From assembly GCF_011516645.4 (NCBI RefSeq), contig NZ_CP088285.1:6218501-6282500 (forward strand): DNA of 64,000 bases, in the 5' to 3' direction. Source of the stretch: Bradyrhizobium septentrionale (GTDB lineage Bacteria; Pseudomonadota; Alphaproteobacteria; Rhizobiales; Xanthobacteraceae). Positions 1 through 9,066 of the stretch are shown in pieces. The first letter of the stretch is position 1, and the number at the start of each line of letters is the position of its first letter. The notes under the pieces are model-generated. The model did not search any database. It was not told the origin of the DNA and saw only the letters and a program-made list of their open reading frames with translations. The position numbers were made by a program, and so were the translations under genes.

Positions 1-788
1 TTGATGTGCGGGGCGTATTTGGTCGGCGCCTTGAACAGGCCGGCGAGCATCGCGGCTTCTGCGAGGTTCACGTCGCGCACTGACTTGTTGAAGTAGAAAT
101 GCGCCGCGCCGTCGACGCCGAAAGTGCCGCCGCCCATATAGGCGCGGTCGAGATAGAGCTTCAGGATTTCGTTCTTGGTGAGGCGCGTCTCCAGCCAGAT
201 CGCGAGGAAGGCTTCCTTCACCTTGCGCTCGATGGTGCGCTCGTTGTTCAGGAACAGGTTCTTGGCGAGCTGCTGGGTGATCGACGAACCGCCCTGGCGG
301 ACGCCGCCGGCTTGCGCGTTGGTGACGAGCGCGCGCGCGAGGCCCGGAAAGTCGATGCCGAAATGGTCGTAGAAGCGGCGGTCTTCGGTCGCCAGCGTCG
401 CCTTGATCAGATTGTCCGGAAAATCTTCCAGCGGGATCGAGTCGTTATGCTTGATGCCGCGGCTGCCGATCGGGTTGCCGTAGCGGTCGAGGAAGGTCAC
501 CGCGAGATCGGACTTCTTCAGCCAATCCTCGTCGGCGGTCTCGCGGAAGGCGGGGATCGCGAGCGTCAGCATCAGGATCATGCCGCCGAGCCCGATGGTC
601 GCGGCCTCCGACAGCGGCTCGATGAACACCCAGCGCTTCCAGCGGCCGACATAGAAGCGGTCCATGAAGGTGGAATAGCGCTCGTAAAGCTCGCGCAGGC
701 CCTTGCCCGACGAGAACAGCGTCGAGTCGATACGCGCATCGAGGTCCAGGAAGAAGTTCCGGACCCTCTGTTTCCAATGCGACGGCAT
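1..788 (-). CDS. Penicillin-binding protein 1A, class A (5' part, runs off window start)
   Basis: Bifunctional peptidoglycan synthase; only the N-terminal 262 codons are inside the window. Read on the minus strand, the protein has a cytoplasmic head, one membrane segment (around GGMILMLTLAIPAF), then the GT51 glycosyltransferase domain with the hallmark motifs ATEDRRFYDHFGID, GGSSITQQLAKNLFL, RKVKEAFLAIWLE and NEILKLYLDRAYMGGG. The second catalytic (transpeptidase) domain must lie upstream of base 1. I chose the ATG at 788 (MPSHWKQRVRNFF); a TTG 16 codons further upstream (LGRRSAVELIKGP) is an alternative, since the frame stays open to a TAG near 923. The gene is divergent from the YcgN-like gene. 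Family assignment is secure; the exact start is not. Confidence 0.9.
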   Translation of the reverse strand, partial: MPSHWKQRVRNFFLDLDARIDSTLFSSGKGLRELYERYSTFMDRFYVGRWKRWVFIEPLSEAATIGLGGMILMLTLAIPAFRETADEDWLKKSDLAVTFLDRYGNPIGSRGIKHNDSIPLEDFPDNLIKATLATEDRRFYDHFGIDFPGLARALVTNAQAGGVRQGGSSITQQLAKNLFLNNERTIERKVKEAFLAIWLETRLTKNEILKLYLDRAYMGGGTFGVDGAAHFYFNKSVRDVNLAEAAMLAGLFKAPTKYAPHI

Positions 789-1075
789 GATCTGGCGGAC
801 CGGACCCTTGATCAGTTCGACAGCGCTGCGCCTGCCCAAAACGGGCCCAGGCCAGCGTCTTGCTTCGATGTTGCGGCAATCCCAAGGCGCTTTTGCGTCG
901 TTGGGGACTCGTTCGTTGTTCTATCCGAGCGGCTGCCATAAACCAATGGCGCGGCTGGTGAATTTAATGAAAGCCCTAACGCTGCCCACCGGCTTTTGCG
1001 ACCCCGCAGGATCACCCCCTTGCGAAGCCGGCGCCGGCATCCCAAGAAGAGCTGCACCGCCATGTCAGGGATATC

Positions 1076-1612
1076 ATGACCGCACCGCCCAAGCGCCCGT
1101 CGGACCAGGAGGGATTCTTCTGGAAAACCAAGACGTTGGAAGAGATGTCCAACGCTGAATGGGAGAGCCTGTGTGACGGCTGCGCACGTTGCTGCCTGGA
1201 GAAGCTCGAGGACGAGGACACCGGCAGGATCTACTTCACCCATATCTCCTGCAAGCTGCTCGATGCCGGCCTGTGCACCTGCAAGGACTACCCGAACCGC
1301 TCCGACCAGGTTCCAGATTGCGTCCGCCTGACGCCGGAAAACGTCCGGACCCTGAACTGGCTGCCGCCGAGCTGCGGCTACCGGCTCGTGGCGGAGGGGC
1401 GGGACCTCTATTGGTGGCATCCTTTGATCTCGGGCGATCCCAACACCGTTCATGAAGCCGGGGTCTCGGTGCGCGGGCGGGTGCAGGGCACCGAGATCGA
1501 CGTCAACGACGCCGATCTCGAGGATCATATCGTGCGCTGGCCGGGATTGTTGCCGAAGCAAGCACGGCTGAAGAAGCGGCCGAAAGCGCTCGGCAAGACG
1601 ACCAAGGCGTGA
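1076..1612 (+). CDS. YcgN/UPF0260-family cysteine-cluster protein
   Basis: A 178-residue protein with the conserved N-terminal cysteine cluster [11 protein letters not shown] at about residues 34-44, followed by further cysteines in [20 protein letters not shown] and VPDC. This arrangement is typical of the YcgN/YkgJ family of putative metal (Zn or Fe-S) binding proteins, whose reaction is unknown. Length and the W-rich middle ([11 protein letters not shown]) match the family. The ATG start follows a short stretch with the weak signal AGGGATATC. It stands alone, divergent from the penicillin-binding protein and followed by the efflux pump gene after about 160 bases. Cytoplasmic, with no signal peptide. 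Confidence 0.88.
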   Translation: MTAPPKRPSDQEGFFWKTKTLEEMSNAEWESLCDGCARCCLEKLEDEDTGRIYFTHISCKLLDAGLCTCKDYPNRSDQVPDCVRLTPENVRTLNWLPPSCGYRLVAEGRDLYWWHPLISGDPNTVHEAGVSVRGRVQGTEIDVNDADLEDHIVRWPGLLPKQARLKKRPKALGKTTKA

Positions 1613-1771
1613 CGTCGCAACGAGCGCTGCGATCACGTCATCGCGAGACCACTGCTGTGGGATGCACCCATGCGCTGGGGTGCCTGCCTCAGCATCGATT
1701 TGCTGCATAAATTGCGAAGCAGAGAATGATTCCATCGCGGGATCAGCCCGCGCAGCAGCATTACGCCTCAA

Positions 1772-3367
1772 ATGAACAAGTATGAACGGCAGAGCCGGAT
1801 TCCTGCCGACCAAGCGACATTGCCCGACGACATTGCCGAAGAGCTGTCCCGCCTCCCGAGCGAGGTGATCGAACTCAGCGACGCACCGCCGCTGGCGCCG
1901 CCGGCACCGCTCAATCCGGATGAAGTCCGCACCATCGTGATCAGCCTGATGCTGACGATGTTCCTGGCCGCGCTCGACCAGACCATCGTCGCGACCGCGC
2001 TGCCGACGATCGGACGCCAGTTTCACGACGTCACTAATCTGTCCTGGGTGATCACGGCCTATCTGCTCGCCTCCACCGCGGTGGCGCCGGTGTTCGGCAC
2101 GCTGAGCGACATCTATGGCCGCCGCGTCATGATCATCACCTCGCTCAGCCTGTTCGTGGTCGGCTCGGTGCTGTGCGCGATCGCGCCCAGCATGACCATG
2201 CTGATCGTTGCCCGCGGCCTGCAGGGGCTTGGCGGCGGCGGCATCATGCCGGTTGTCCAGACCGTGATCTCCGACGTGGTGACCCCGCGCGAGCGCGGCC
2301 GCTATCAGGCCTATTTCTCCAGCGTCTGGATGGCCGGCGGCATTCTCGGCCCGGTCGTCGGCGGCGTGTTCGCCGAGCATCTGCACTGGTCGATGATCTT
2401 CTGGATCAACCTGCCGCTCGCGGCGGCGGCACTGGCGCTGCTGCTGCCGAAGATGAACAAGATCCCGGTGTTCCACCGCAAGCGCAAGGTTGACTGGCTC
2501 GGCGGCGTGCTGCTGATGGCCTCGGCCGTCGTGCTGATGCTGGTGCTGACCTGGGGCGGCACCCGTCTGTCCTGGCTGTCGCCGACCATCACGGCGATGA
2601 TCGGCGCCTCGATCGCGCTCGCCGGCGCCTTCGTCTGGCATGCGCGCCGCGCCGACGAGCCGTTCCTGCCGCTGTCGCTGCTCGGTGGCTCGGTGGTGCC
2701 GTTCGCGATGGGGGCCGGCGGCTGTGCGCTCGGCGCCATGGTCGGGCTCACCGTGCACCTGCCGCTGTATTACGAGGTGGTCTATCACCTCACCGCCAGC
2801 GAGGCCGGCCTCGCGTTGATCCCGCTCGCGGCGATCTCGACCTTTGGTGCAGCAATCGCCGGCCGGACCATGGCGAAGGCCAAGCACTACAAGCGGGTCG
2901 CCATCGTCGGCACCTCGGTCGCCGCGATCTGTGCCGTCGGCATGGCGGTGACGACGCTGCCGCTGTGGGGATTGCTGCTGTTGATGAGCGTGTTCGCGCT
3001 CGGGCTCGGCACCACGTTCCCGATCAGCGTGGTGTCGCTGCAGAACGCGGTAGCGCGTCCGCAGGTCGGCACCGTGACCGGCGCGATGAACTTCTTCCGC
3101 GCGATGATGGCTTCCTTCACGGTCGCCGCCTTCACCACCATCCTGCTGATGACCTTGGGTCCCGATATTTCGCTCAACGGCGAGCATCATGCTGCGGCCG
3201 CAGGCAGCGTGAGCGCGATCCCGATGGCCGACATGATCACGGCGTTCCGCTACGTGTTCGGCGCCGCCGCCGTGCTGCTGACCACGGCGTCGATCTGCAT
3301 GATCACGATGGAAGAGCGCCCGCTCGCCGGCCCCGCCGCGCGGCCGCCGGCGGAGATGGCGGAGTAG
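1772..3367 (+). CDS. MFS multidrug efflux transporter, DHA2 (EmrB/QacA) family
   Basis: A 531-residue inner-membrane protein with about 14 predicted membrane segments. It has a ~50-residue cytoplasmic N-terminus, then LMLTMFLAALDQTIVATALP, the motif typical of the first helix of DHA2 drug:proton antiporters. The MFS motif A is present as GTLSDIYGRRVM and motif C as GILGPVVGGVF. It probably exports hydrophobic drugs or metabolites using the proton gradient. No membrane-fusion partner or TetR-type regulator gene lies next to it, so the substrate cannot be inferred. A run of repeats follows the stop codon. Confidence 0.92.
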   Translation: MNKYERQSRIPADQATLPDDIAEELSRLPSEVIELSDAPPLAPPAPLNPDEVRTIVISLMLTMFLAALDQTIVATALPTIGRQFHDVTNLSWVITAYLLASTAVAPVFGTLSDIYGRRVMIITSLSLFVVGSVLCAIAPSMTMLIVARGLQGLGGGGIMPVVQTVISDVVTPRERGRYQAYFSSVWMAGGILGPVVGGVFAEHLHWSMIFWINLPLAAAALALLLPKMNKIPVFHRKRKVDWLGGVLLMASAVVLMLVLTWGGTRLSWLSPTITAMIGASIALAGAFVWHARRADEPFLPLSLLGGSVVPFAMGAGGCALGAMVGLTVHLPLYYEVVYHLTASEAGLALIPLAAISTFGAAIAGRTMAKAKHYKRVAIVGTSVAAICAVGMAVTTLPLWGLLLLMSVFALGLGTTFPISVVSLQNAVARPQVGTVTGAMNFFRAMMASFTVAAFTTILLMTLGPDISLNGEHHAAAAGSVSAIPMADMITAFRYVFGAAAVLLTTASICMITMEERPLAGPAARPPAEMAE

Positions 3368-3435
3368 GGCGGGAGCCGTCGCTCCGGCGAATGCCGGAAT
3401 CAGATTCTCGATGTGCGTCAACCAGCAAGGTGTCA

Positions 3436-4060
3436 TCACCCGCGCATGCGGGTGATCCAGTATTCCAGAGACGCCAGTGCTTGAGCCGAGAGGCCGCGGC
3501 GTACTGGATCGCCCGGTCCCGTCTACGCCAAGGCTTCGACGAGGCCTGGATGCTCAGGCGCGCCGTAGCTTTAGCGGAGGCGGCGAGCCGGGCGATGACA
3601 GTGTGGGTGGGCACGCAGCTTCGCGTTCTCGCGACATGATTTGTCCGAGCTTTGCTCTTCGTTCCGCCCTCTCTCGATCAGAGGGCGCAGGGAAAGCCGG
3701 GTGCCGATCGCACCCATGGGCCCCGAGCAAAGGTAGAAAGCTCGGGGGTAGGACCACAGGTGAAACCGAACAATCCGGCTTTCCCTGCGCGATGGGTTAC
3801 GGCTTACTTCGTGCTCTCCCCGGCGAGACTGGGCTTGCTTGTCACCGCCTTCGCAAAACGCGTTCGCGTGTTGCGACGAGACACCTGCCGCTAGGGCGTC
3901 AGGACCACACGACTTCACCGTCCGCTTCGCGTGCGCTCGTCAGTCACACGCTCCGCGTCCACCGCATCCCACACCGCGTTCGTGACGACCGCGAAGCGCC
4001 CCTCGATCGGGTGAGACGGGCGGATTCATACACCGAGTTGCATTTCTGATAAAGCGAATT
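3436..4060. repeat. Intergenic mosaic repeat with nested inverted repeats
   Basis: A non-coding block between the efflux gene and the IS481 element. It begins with a palindrome around 3436-3460 (9-base arms ATCACCCGC / GCGGGTGAT). In the middle is an exact 15-base inverted pair, CGCAGGGAAAGCCGG at 3686-3700 and CCGGCTTTCCCTGCG at 3775-3789. The 75-base loop between them contains a second exact hairpin, CCCCGAGC 3721-3728 with GCTCGGGG 3740-3747. Reading frames cross the block on both strands but none has a ribosome site or domain, and I regard them as spurious. The layout is like the high-copy palindromic elements of rhizobial genomes; copy number cannot be seen here. Confidence 0.6.
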
Positions 4061-4136
4061 ATTTTTGCGCGAGGGTCTTGCGCCGTCGGGCAACTCAGTG
4101 GCACGCGCGCGTGAGCGCGCCACCGGCGGAAGGGTT

Positions 4137-4172
4137 CCCTCTCCCCTTGTGGGAGAGGGTTAGGGAGAGGGG
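4137..4172 (+). repeat. REP-like palindromic repeat (left copy)
   Basis: CCCTCTCCCC followed by TTGTGGGAGAGGG and AGGGAGAGGGG forms a short hairpin-capable repeat. A copy in the opposite orientation lies at 5638-5671, on the other side of the IS481 element. Such CTCTCCC/GGGAGAG repeats are common between genes in alphaproteobacteria. Confidence 0.65.
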
Positions 4173-4270
4173 TGCCACACGACGTGCTCTCTCCGTATCG
4201 CTGCAACGAACGAAGATTGCGAGAGCAATGCTCTCACCGATCATCTCGCCCGGGGCCACCCCTCTTGAGC

Positions 4271-5633
4271 AACCGGCGACATGGGTAACGGTTCAGACCG
4301 ACGACATGGGTAACACAATTCTCGTTTCGTTCAGGTCTGTTGTTGGGGCTGTGGACCCTGAGGGCAACGCGTAGCGTTGTCCTCAAGTCCACAGCCTTTT
4401 GCCTTGCGTTTGGGTCTGCGGAGTTGGTCACCGCGATGGGCGATCGTGCCGAGCACGATCGGGCCATAGCTGACGGTCCAGCCGTCCGGGTCCTCGGCCA
4501 AGCCGACGGGCTCACCGATCAGCGCTTCGCTGATATAGATCGTGTTGCCCAACCACTTGATCTCTCCGTTGTGCCGGACCGAGCGGACGTCCTGACCGTC
4601 AGCGTATTCCGGCTTGCGCAAGACACCGTCGAAGCGGCGCGAGGAGGCCTGGTAACGGTCGGCTGGCGTGGCGTTGTCGAGCGATTGGTGAGGACGCTCT
4701 TCGTTGTAGAGATGCTGGAAGCTGTGCAAGCGCTTGAGCTGCTCGCGCATGGTGGGAGCCGGCGGATTGGCAACGTCTTGCAGCAGCGTCAGATGCATCC
4801 GCTCATGGCGGCCGTTCTGCTGAGGTTTGCCCGGTGCAATGCGCTCCGGCGTCACGCCGGCTTTGATCAGCTTGACCGACAGTCGTGACAATCCTCCGGC
4901 GCCGCGCGAGGCAAACGGCGAGCCGTTGTCCGAGCGCATGTAGAGTGGCAACCCAAACTCGCGCAACGCAGCGTCCAGCACAGGCCAGACATGATCCGTG
5001 TCGGTGCGTGCCAAGGCCTGGCAGCGCAGCAGATAGCGGCTATAGGCATCGGTGAGCGTCAGCGGTTCGCAGCGCATGCCGTCCCCGGTCAGGAACCAGC
5101 CCTTGAAGTCGATGCACCAGACGTCGTTGGCCGCCTCGCAACCGGCAAAGGGCGCGCTCGAGGGCGGCCCGCGCCGGCGCAGCTTGCGCTTCACCGTCAG
5201 CCCCTCACGATCGAACAGCTCGCCGATCGTGCTTGCCGCGGGCCATGCCGTCCGAGGTGACTTCCGTTCGAGAAAGGCCAGCACCTTGATCGGCCCCCAG
5301 CTAGGATGCGCCCGACGCACCTCAAGGCAGCGCTCAGCGATCTTCTCCGCAACGCTTTGTGGACGATGCAGCGGAGCTCGCGGACGATCGAACAGTCCGG
5401 CCGCGCCTTCTTCCTCGAACCGTGCAAGCCATTTGTAGCCCACCCGACGGCTCACTCCGAACCGCCGGCACACCGCCGCAAACGACTCCTCGTGCTTTTG
5501 TGCCGCCACCACAAACCGCATCCGTTCATCCACAGCACAGGTCTCCATCCACCCCATCGGCAAGTTCCTCCTTGCCGATCAGTTGACCCGTTACCTATGT
5601 CGCCGGTCTATTCTGTTACCTATGTAGCCGGTT
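4271..5633 (-). mobile_element. IS481-family insertion sequence, apparently complete
   Basis: The element is bounded by inverted ends: AACCGGCGACATGGGTAAC at 4271-4289 and, on the other strand, AACCGGCTACATAGGTAAC at 5633-5615 (17 of 19 match). Each end carries a second copy of the same motif 25 bases inward (4296-4314 and 5608-5590), giving two tandem binding-site-like units per end. It holds one intact transposase gene on the minus strand. I could not find a convincing target-site duplication, so the outer limits may be off by a few bases. Length is about 1.36 kb. Confidence 0.8.
4331..5563 (-). CDS. IS481-family DDE transposase
   Basis: A 410-residue transposase. It has an N-terminal helix-turn-helix (FAAVCRRFGVSRRVGYKWLARF, about residues 28-50) and an rve-type integrase core. 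The acidic triad is visible as the D in VWCIDFKG, the D in MRSDNGSPF and the E in QQNGRHERMHL. The motif ERPHQSLDNATPADRY near the C-terminal part is characteristic of IS481/IS3 relatives. The frame is uninterrupted, so the enzyme may be active. The C-terminus runs nearly to the left inverted end. Confidence 0.93.
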   Translation of the reverse strand: MPMGWMETCAVDERMRFVVAAQKHEESFAAVCRRFGVSRRVGYKWLARFEEEGAAGLFDRPRAPLHRPQSVAEKIAERCLEVRRAHPSWGPIKVLAFLERKSPRTAWPAASTIGELFDREGLTVKRKLRRRGPPSSAPFAGCEAANDVWCIDFKGWFLTGDGMRCEPLTLTDAYSRYLLRCQALARTDTDHVWPVLDAALREFGLPLYMRSDNGSPFASRGAGGLSRLSVKLIKAGVTPERIAPGKPQQNGRHERMHLTLLQDVANPPAPTMREQLKRLHSFQHLYNEERPHQSLDNATPADRYQASSRRFDGVLRKPEYADGQDVRSVRHNGEIKWLGNTIYISEALIGEPVGLAEDPDGWTVSYGPIVLGTIAHRGDQLRRPKRKAKGCGLEDNATRCPQGPQPQQQT

Positions 5634-5637
5634 AGGA

Positions 5638-5671
5638 CCCTCTCCCCACCCTCTCCCACAAGGGGAGAGGG
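5638..5671 (-). repeat. REP-like palindromic repeat (right copy, inverted)
   Basis: Inverted relative of the repeat at 4137-4172; it starts 5 bases after the right end of the IS481 element. The rest of the 5634-5912 gap shows only the leader of the following transport operon, with AAGAGGAG at about 5896-5903 as its ribosome site. Confidence 0.6.
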
Positions 5672-5912
5672 AGCCTGAGCAACGTGCTCACCTCACTGTC
5701 TTTGCGATGACGATCTGAGTGATTGGCGCCCCGCGCTCTTATTCCCGCACTGCCTCATCTTTGTTCAGCCTGAAGGCGCCGACCCACTACTTTAGTTGCC
5801 GTCGATGCATGGCGATCTGCGCGCAGTTTCACTTGCTGCGCATTTTGTCGCAGCTATAGTCCCGCCCCAAGAGCTCGAAGCGGCCGAAGAAGAACAAGAG
5901 GAGTGAAACAGG

Positions 5913-7169
5913 GTGAAAACAACATCGCGACTGCCTTTTCATGCGATGCAGCAACTTGCCGGAGCGGCCGTGTTGGGCCTTCTGGCCGCGGCGCCGAGCG
6001 GAGCGCAGGCCGCCGATACCCTCAAGATCGGCGTGATCGCCGAAGCGCAGGCGATCGCGGGGGCGTCGATCCCGCAGGCGGCGCAGCTGGCCGCCGACGA
6101 GATCAACGCCAAGGGCGGCATCGACAGCCGCAAGATCGAAATCGTCTCTTACGATAATCACTCATCCTCGGCGGATTCGGTGCGCGCATTCCAGCGCGCG
6201 GTCAACGAGGACAAGGTCAACGTCGTCATCTCGAGCTATATCAGCGAAGTGGTGCTGGCGCTCGAGCCGTGGGCCTCGCGCCTGAAGACGCCGTTCGTCA
6301 CGCCCGGCGCCGCCTCCAACGAGATCAGCAAGAGCGTCCACGCCGATTACGAGAAGAACAAGTACACCTTCCACGGCTACCTGACCTCGGCGGCGCTGGC
6401 GCTGTCGGTGTGCGATGCCGCCAAGGATCTTTTGGTCGATCAGAAGCACATGAAGACCGCGGTCATCATGAGCGAGGACGCGGCGTGGACCAAGCCGCTC
6501 GATGTCGGCTATGAAGAGTGCCTGCCGAAGATCGGGCTCAAGGTCGTCGACCATATCCGCTTCTCGCCCGATACCACCGACTTCACGCCGATCTTCAACA
6601 AGGTCGAAGCCGCGAAGCCCGACGTGATCATCACCGGCATCTCCCATGTCGGCGTGCAGCCGACGGTGCAGTGGAAGAACCAGCAGGTGCCGATCCCGAT
6701 GTTCGGCATCTCCTCGCAGGCGACCAACGAGACCTTCGGCAAGGACACCAACGATGCGGCGGAAGGCGTGCTGTATCAGGGCGTGTCGGGCCCGAACGTC
6801 GCGGTGACGCCGAAGTCGGTGCCGTTCGCGGAAGGATTCAAGAAGCGCTACGGCAACTATCCGTCCTACGCGGGCTACACCGCCTATGACGAAGTCTACT
6901 ACATCGCCGATGCGGTGAAGCGTGCCGGCTCGGTCGAGGCCGACAAGATGGTCGATGCGCTGGAGAAGACCGACTGGGAAGGCACCATCGGACGCGTCCA
7001 GTTCTACGGCAAGGACGACCCGTTCACCCATTCGATCAAGTACGGCAAGGGCCTGATCACCGGACTGATGCTGCAGTGGCAGGGCGGCAAGCAGGTCGCG
7101 GTCTGGCCGAAGGAGGTCGCCAAGAGCGATCTCAAGTTCCCGAGCTTCGTCAAGGTCCCCACGAACTGA
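5913..7169 (+). CDS. ABC transporter periplasmic substrate-binding protein, branched-chain amino acid type (copy 1)
   Basis: A 418-residue type I periplasmic binding protein of the LivJ/LivK (HAAT) family. GTG start, preceded by AAGAGGAG at about 9 bases. Residues 1-33 form a signal peptide ending AAPSGAQA; the mature part starts ADTLKIGVIAE, followed by the family pattern QLAADEINAKGGI. It delivers a substrate to the membrane components encoded just downstream; the real ligand (amino acid, amide, aromatic acid or other) cannot be read from the sequence. By eye about three quarters of the protein is identical to the second binding protein at 10589-11833, so the operon is bracketed by a duplicated pair. 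First gene of a five-gene operon. Confidence 0.92.
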   Translation: MKTTSRLPFHAMQQLAGAAVLGLLAAAPSGAQAADTLKIGVIAEAQAIAGASIPQAAQLAADEINAKGGIDSRKIEIVSYDNHSSSADSVRAFQRAVNEDKVNVVISSYISEVVLALEPWASRLKTPFVTPGAASNEISKSVHADYEKNKYTFHGYLTSAALALSVCDAAKDLLVDQKHMKTAVIMSEDAAWTKPLDVGYEECLPKIGLKVVDHIRFSPDTTDFTPIFNKVEAAKPDVIITGISHVGVQPTVQWKNQQVPIPMFGISSQATNETFGKDTNDAAEGVLYQGVSGPNVAVTPKSVPFAEGFKKRYGNYPSYAGYTAYDEVYYIADAVKRAGSVEADKMVDALEKTDWEGTIGRVQFYGKDDPFTHSIKYGKGLITGLMLQWQGGKQVAVWPKEVAKSDLKFPSFVKVPTN

Positions 7170-7262
7170 CCGATCAGTATGCTCCCAGGTCCCTCCCGGG
7201 AGCATCGGTTTCGGTTTCGCGTCCTCCACAACAGGCAGCCTTGCTGCCGCGGCCAATCTGAG

Positions 7263-8138
7263 ATGCTCGCCTTACAAATCCTGATCGATGGCTTTGCCAT
7301 CAGTGCGCTCTATGCGCTCGGCGCGACCGGCTTCACCTTGATCTTCGGTGTCTCCGGCGTTCTCAACCTCTCCCACGGCGCCATCATGGTGGCCGCAGCG
7401 GTCGCGGCCTGGGCCGCGGCCAGCGTGCTGCACCTCGACATCTACACCGGCGCGTTGTTCGGTGTCGGCGTTGCGCTGATCGTGTCGTTCGCGACCTATT
7501 TCGCGGTCGTGAAGCCGATCCAGAATTCCAGGCGGATCCCGAACGAGGAAAAGGAAATCTTCGTCCTCACCGGCACCTTGCTTTGGGGCATCATGATCCA
7601 GGAGCTGATCGCCTATTTCTTCACCAACAACGCCAAGACGGTGCTGCCGATCGTCGAGGGCGTCGTCGACATCTTCGGCAACCGCACGCCGCGCAACAAC
7701 ATCTTCACCGCGCTGGTGTGCTGCCTCGTGATCGGTCTGCTCTGGCTCCTGGTGAACCGCACCCGCACCGGCAAGGCGGTGCTGGCGGCCTCGATGAACC
7801 CGCGCGGCGTCACGCTGCTCGGGCTCGAGCTCACCCAGATCTATATCGTGGTGTGGGGCATCTACGGCATTCTGGCCGGCATCGCCGGCGTGCTGCTCGG
7901 CATGTTCCTCGGCGTCAGCTCCTACAGTGTCGGGCCGCTGACCGCGAGCGCGTTCTCGATCGTGGTGCTCGGTGGCCTCGGCAGCGTCTCGGGCTCGCTG
8001 ATCGCGGCCTTCGTCGTCGGCTATCTCGAGACCATCACGGCCTACATGATCTCGCCGGCCTACCGCACCATTCCAGCGCTGCTGCTCCTCGTGTTCGTGA
8101 TGTATATCCGGCCCCAGGGCCTGCTCGGGAGGCGCTGA
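7263..8138 (+). CDS. livH: Branched-chain amino acid-type ABC transporter permease LivH
   Basis: A 291-residue inner-membrane permease. The sequence begins MLALQILIDGFAISALYALGA and continues with GFTLIFGVSGVLNLSHGA, the classic LivH start, and ends in a hydrophobic stretch closing with MYIRPQGLLGRR, also typical. The frame is open further upstream to 7179, but the upstream residues are unlike the family and rich in Arg/Cys, so I place the start at the ATG at 7263. It forms the translocation pore with the LivM-type protein that begins 2 bases after its stop. Confidence 0.93.
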   Translation: MLALQILIDGFAISALYALGATGFTLIFGVSGVLNLSHGAIMVAAAVAAWAAASVLHLDIYTGALFGVGVALIVSFATYFAVVKPIQNSRRIPNEEKEIFVLTGTLLWGIMIQELIAYFFTNNAKTVLPIVEGVVDIFGNRTPRNNIFTALVCCLVIGLLWLLVNRTRTGKAVLAASMNPRGVTLLGLELTQIYIVVWGIYGILAGIAGVLLGMFLGVSSYSVGPLTASAFSIVVLGGLGSVSGSLIAAFVVGYLETITAYMISPAYRTIPALLLLVFVMYIRPQGLLGRR

Positions 8139-8139
8139 C

Positions 8140-9066
8140 ATGGCCAATTTCTTCACGTCGCGCCTGTTCTTCGTTTCGGTAGTCTGCGTGGTGATTGCCG
8201 CGACCCTGCCGTTCTACGTCTCGGGCTACATCCTCGGGCTGCTCACTGTCGCGTTCTATTTCGGCGTGTTCGCGATGGCCTGGGACCTGCTGTTCGGCTT
8301 TGCCGGCGAGGTCAATTTCGGCCCGACCTTCCTGATCGGCACCGGCGCCTACACCGCGGGCATTCTCAACAACCAGTTCGGCTGGTCGGTCTATCTCTGC
8401 ATCCTGCTTGGCGCGCTGGCCTCGGTCGTCGCGGGCTTCGTGCTGGCGCTGCCGGCGCTGCGGGTGAGGGGACCGTATTTCGGCCTGACCACGCTCGTTG
8501 CAGTGCTGATGCTGCAGAACTTCATCGTGGTGTTCGCTGACCTGACCGGCGGCGAGATCGGGCTCACCATCCCTGATGTCATCACCATCAATGCCGGCGC
8601 CAATTACTGGATCGCGCTCGGCTTCATGACCATCAGCGCGGCCATCCTCTATGGGTTGTCGCAATCGCCTGTCGGCCTGGTGCTGCAGGCGAGCGGGCAG
8701 GACCCGGTGCAGGCCGGCGCGCTCGGATTCAACATCGTCAAGCACAAGCTCGCGGCGTTCATCGTCAGCGCGTTCTTCTCGGGACTATCGGGGGCGCTGC
8801 TGGTGTTCTACTTCGGCACCGCCTCGGTCGGCACCGTGGTCGACGTCGCGGTCGGCGTGAACGTGATCGTCTCCGCTGTGCTCGGCGGCCGGCGCACGGT
8901 GCTCGGTGCGGCGTTAGGTGCGATCTTCCTGATCGTCGCCGGCGAATTCCTGCGCCCGACCGGCGAGCTTGCGACCTTCATCGTCTCGGCGGTGGCGCTG
9001 CTTGTCGTGCTGTTCTTCCCCGGCGGTTTCCTCGGAGCGGCCCTGTCACGCGAGGCGCGCTCCTGA
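8140..9066 (+). CDS. livM: Branched-chain amino acid-type ABC transporter permease LivM
   Basis: A 308-residue permease with about 8-10 membrane segments. The family signature is visible in AMAWDLLFGFAGEVNFGPTF and RVRGPYFGLTTLVAVLMLQN. The start ATG lies directly after the LivH stop, and the stop overlaps the start of the ATPase gene by one base (TGATG), indicating translational coupling. Partner of LivH in the membrane. Confidence 0.93.
   Translation: MANFFTSRLFFVSVVCVVIAATLPFYVSGYILGLLTVAFYFGVFAMAWDLLFGFAGEVNFGPTFLIGTGAYTAGILNNQFGWSVYLCILLGALASVVAGFVLALPALRVRGPYFGLTTLVAVLMLQNFIVVFADLTGGEIGLTIPDVITINAGANYWIALGFMTISAAILYGLSQSPVGLVLQASGQDPVQAGALGFNIVKHKLAAFIVSAFFSGLSGALLVFYFGTASVGTVVDVAVGVNVIVSAVLGGRRTVLGAALGAIFLIVAGEFLRPTGELATFIVSAVALLVVLFFPGGFLGAALSREARS

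Noticed and set aside
812..3439. 875-codon open frame on the minus strand opposite the efflux pump
   Set aside because: Composition is Arg/His/Gln/Gly-rich with no domain, fully antisense to a clear MFS gene; a shadow frame caused by high GC.
3477..4049. 190-codon plus-strand frame in the repeat block
   Set aside because: Lies over palindromic repeat DNA, has no ribosome site and no domain; likely a spurious frame of a repeated element.
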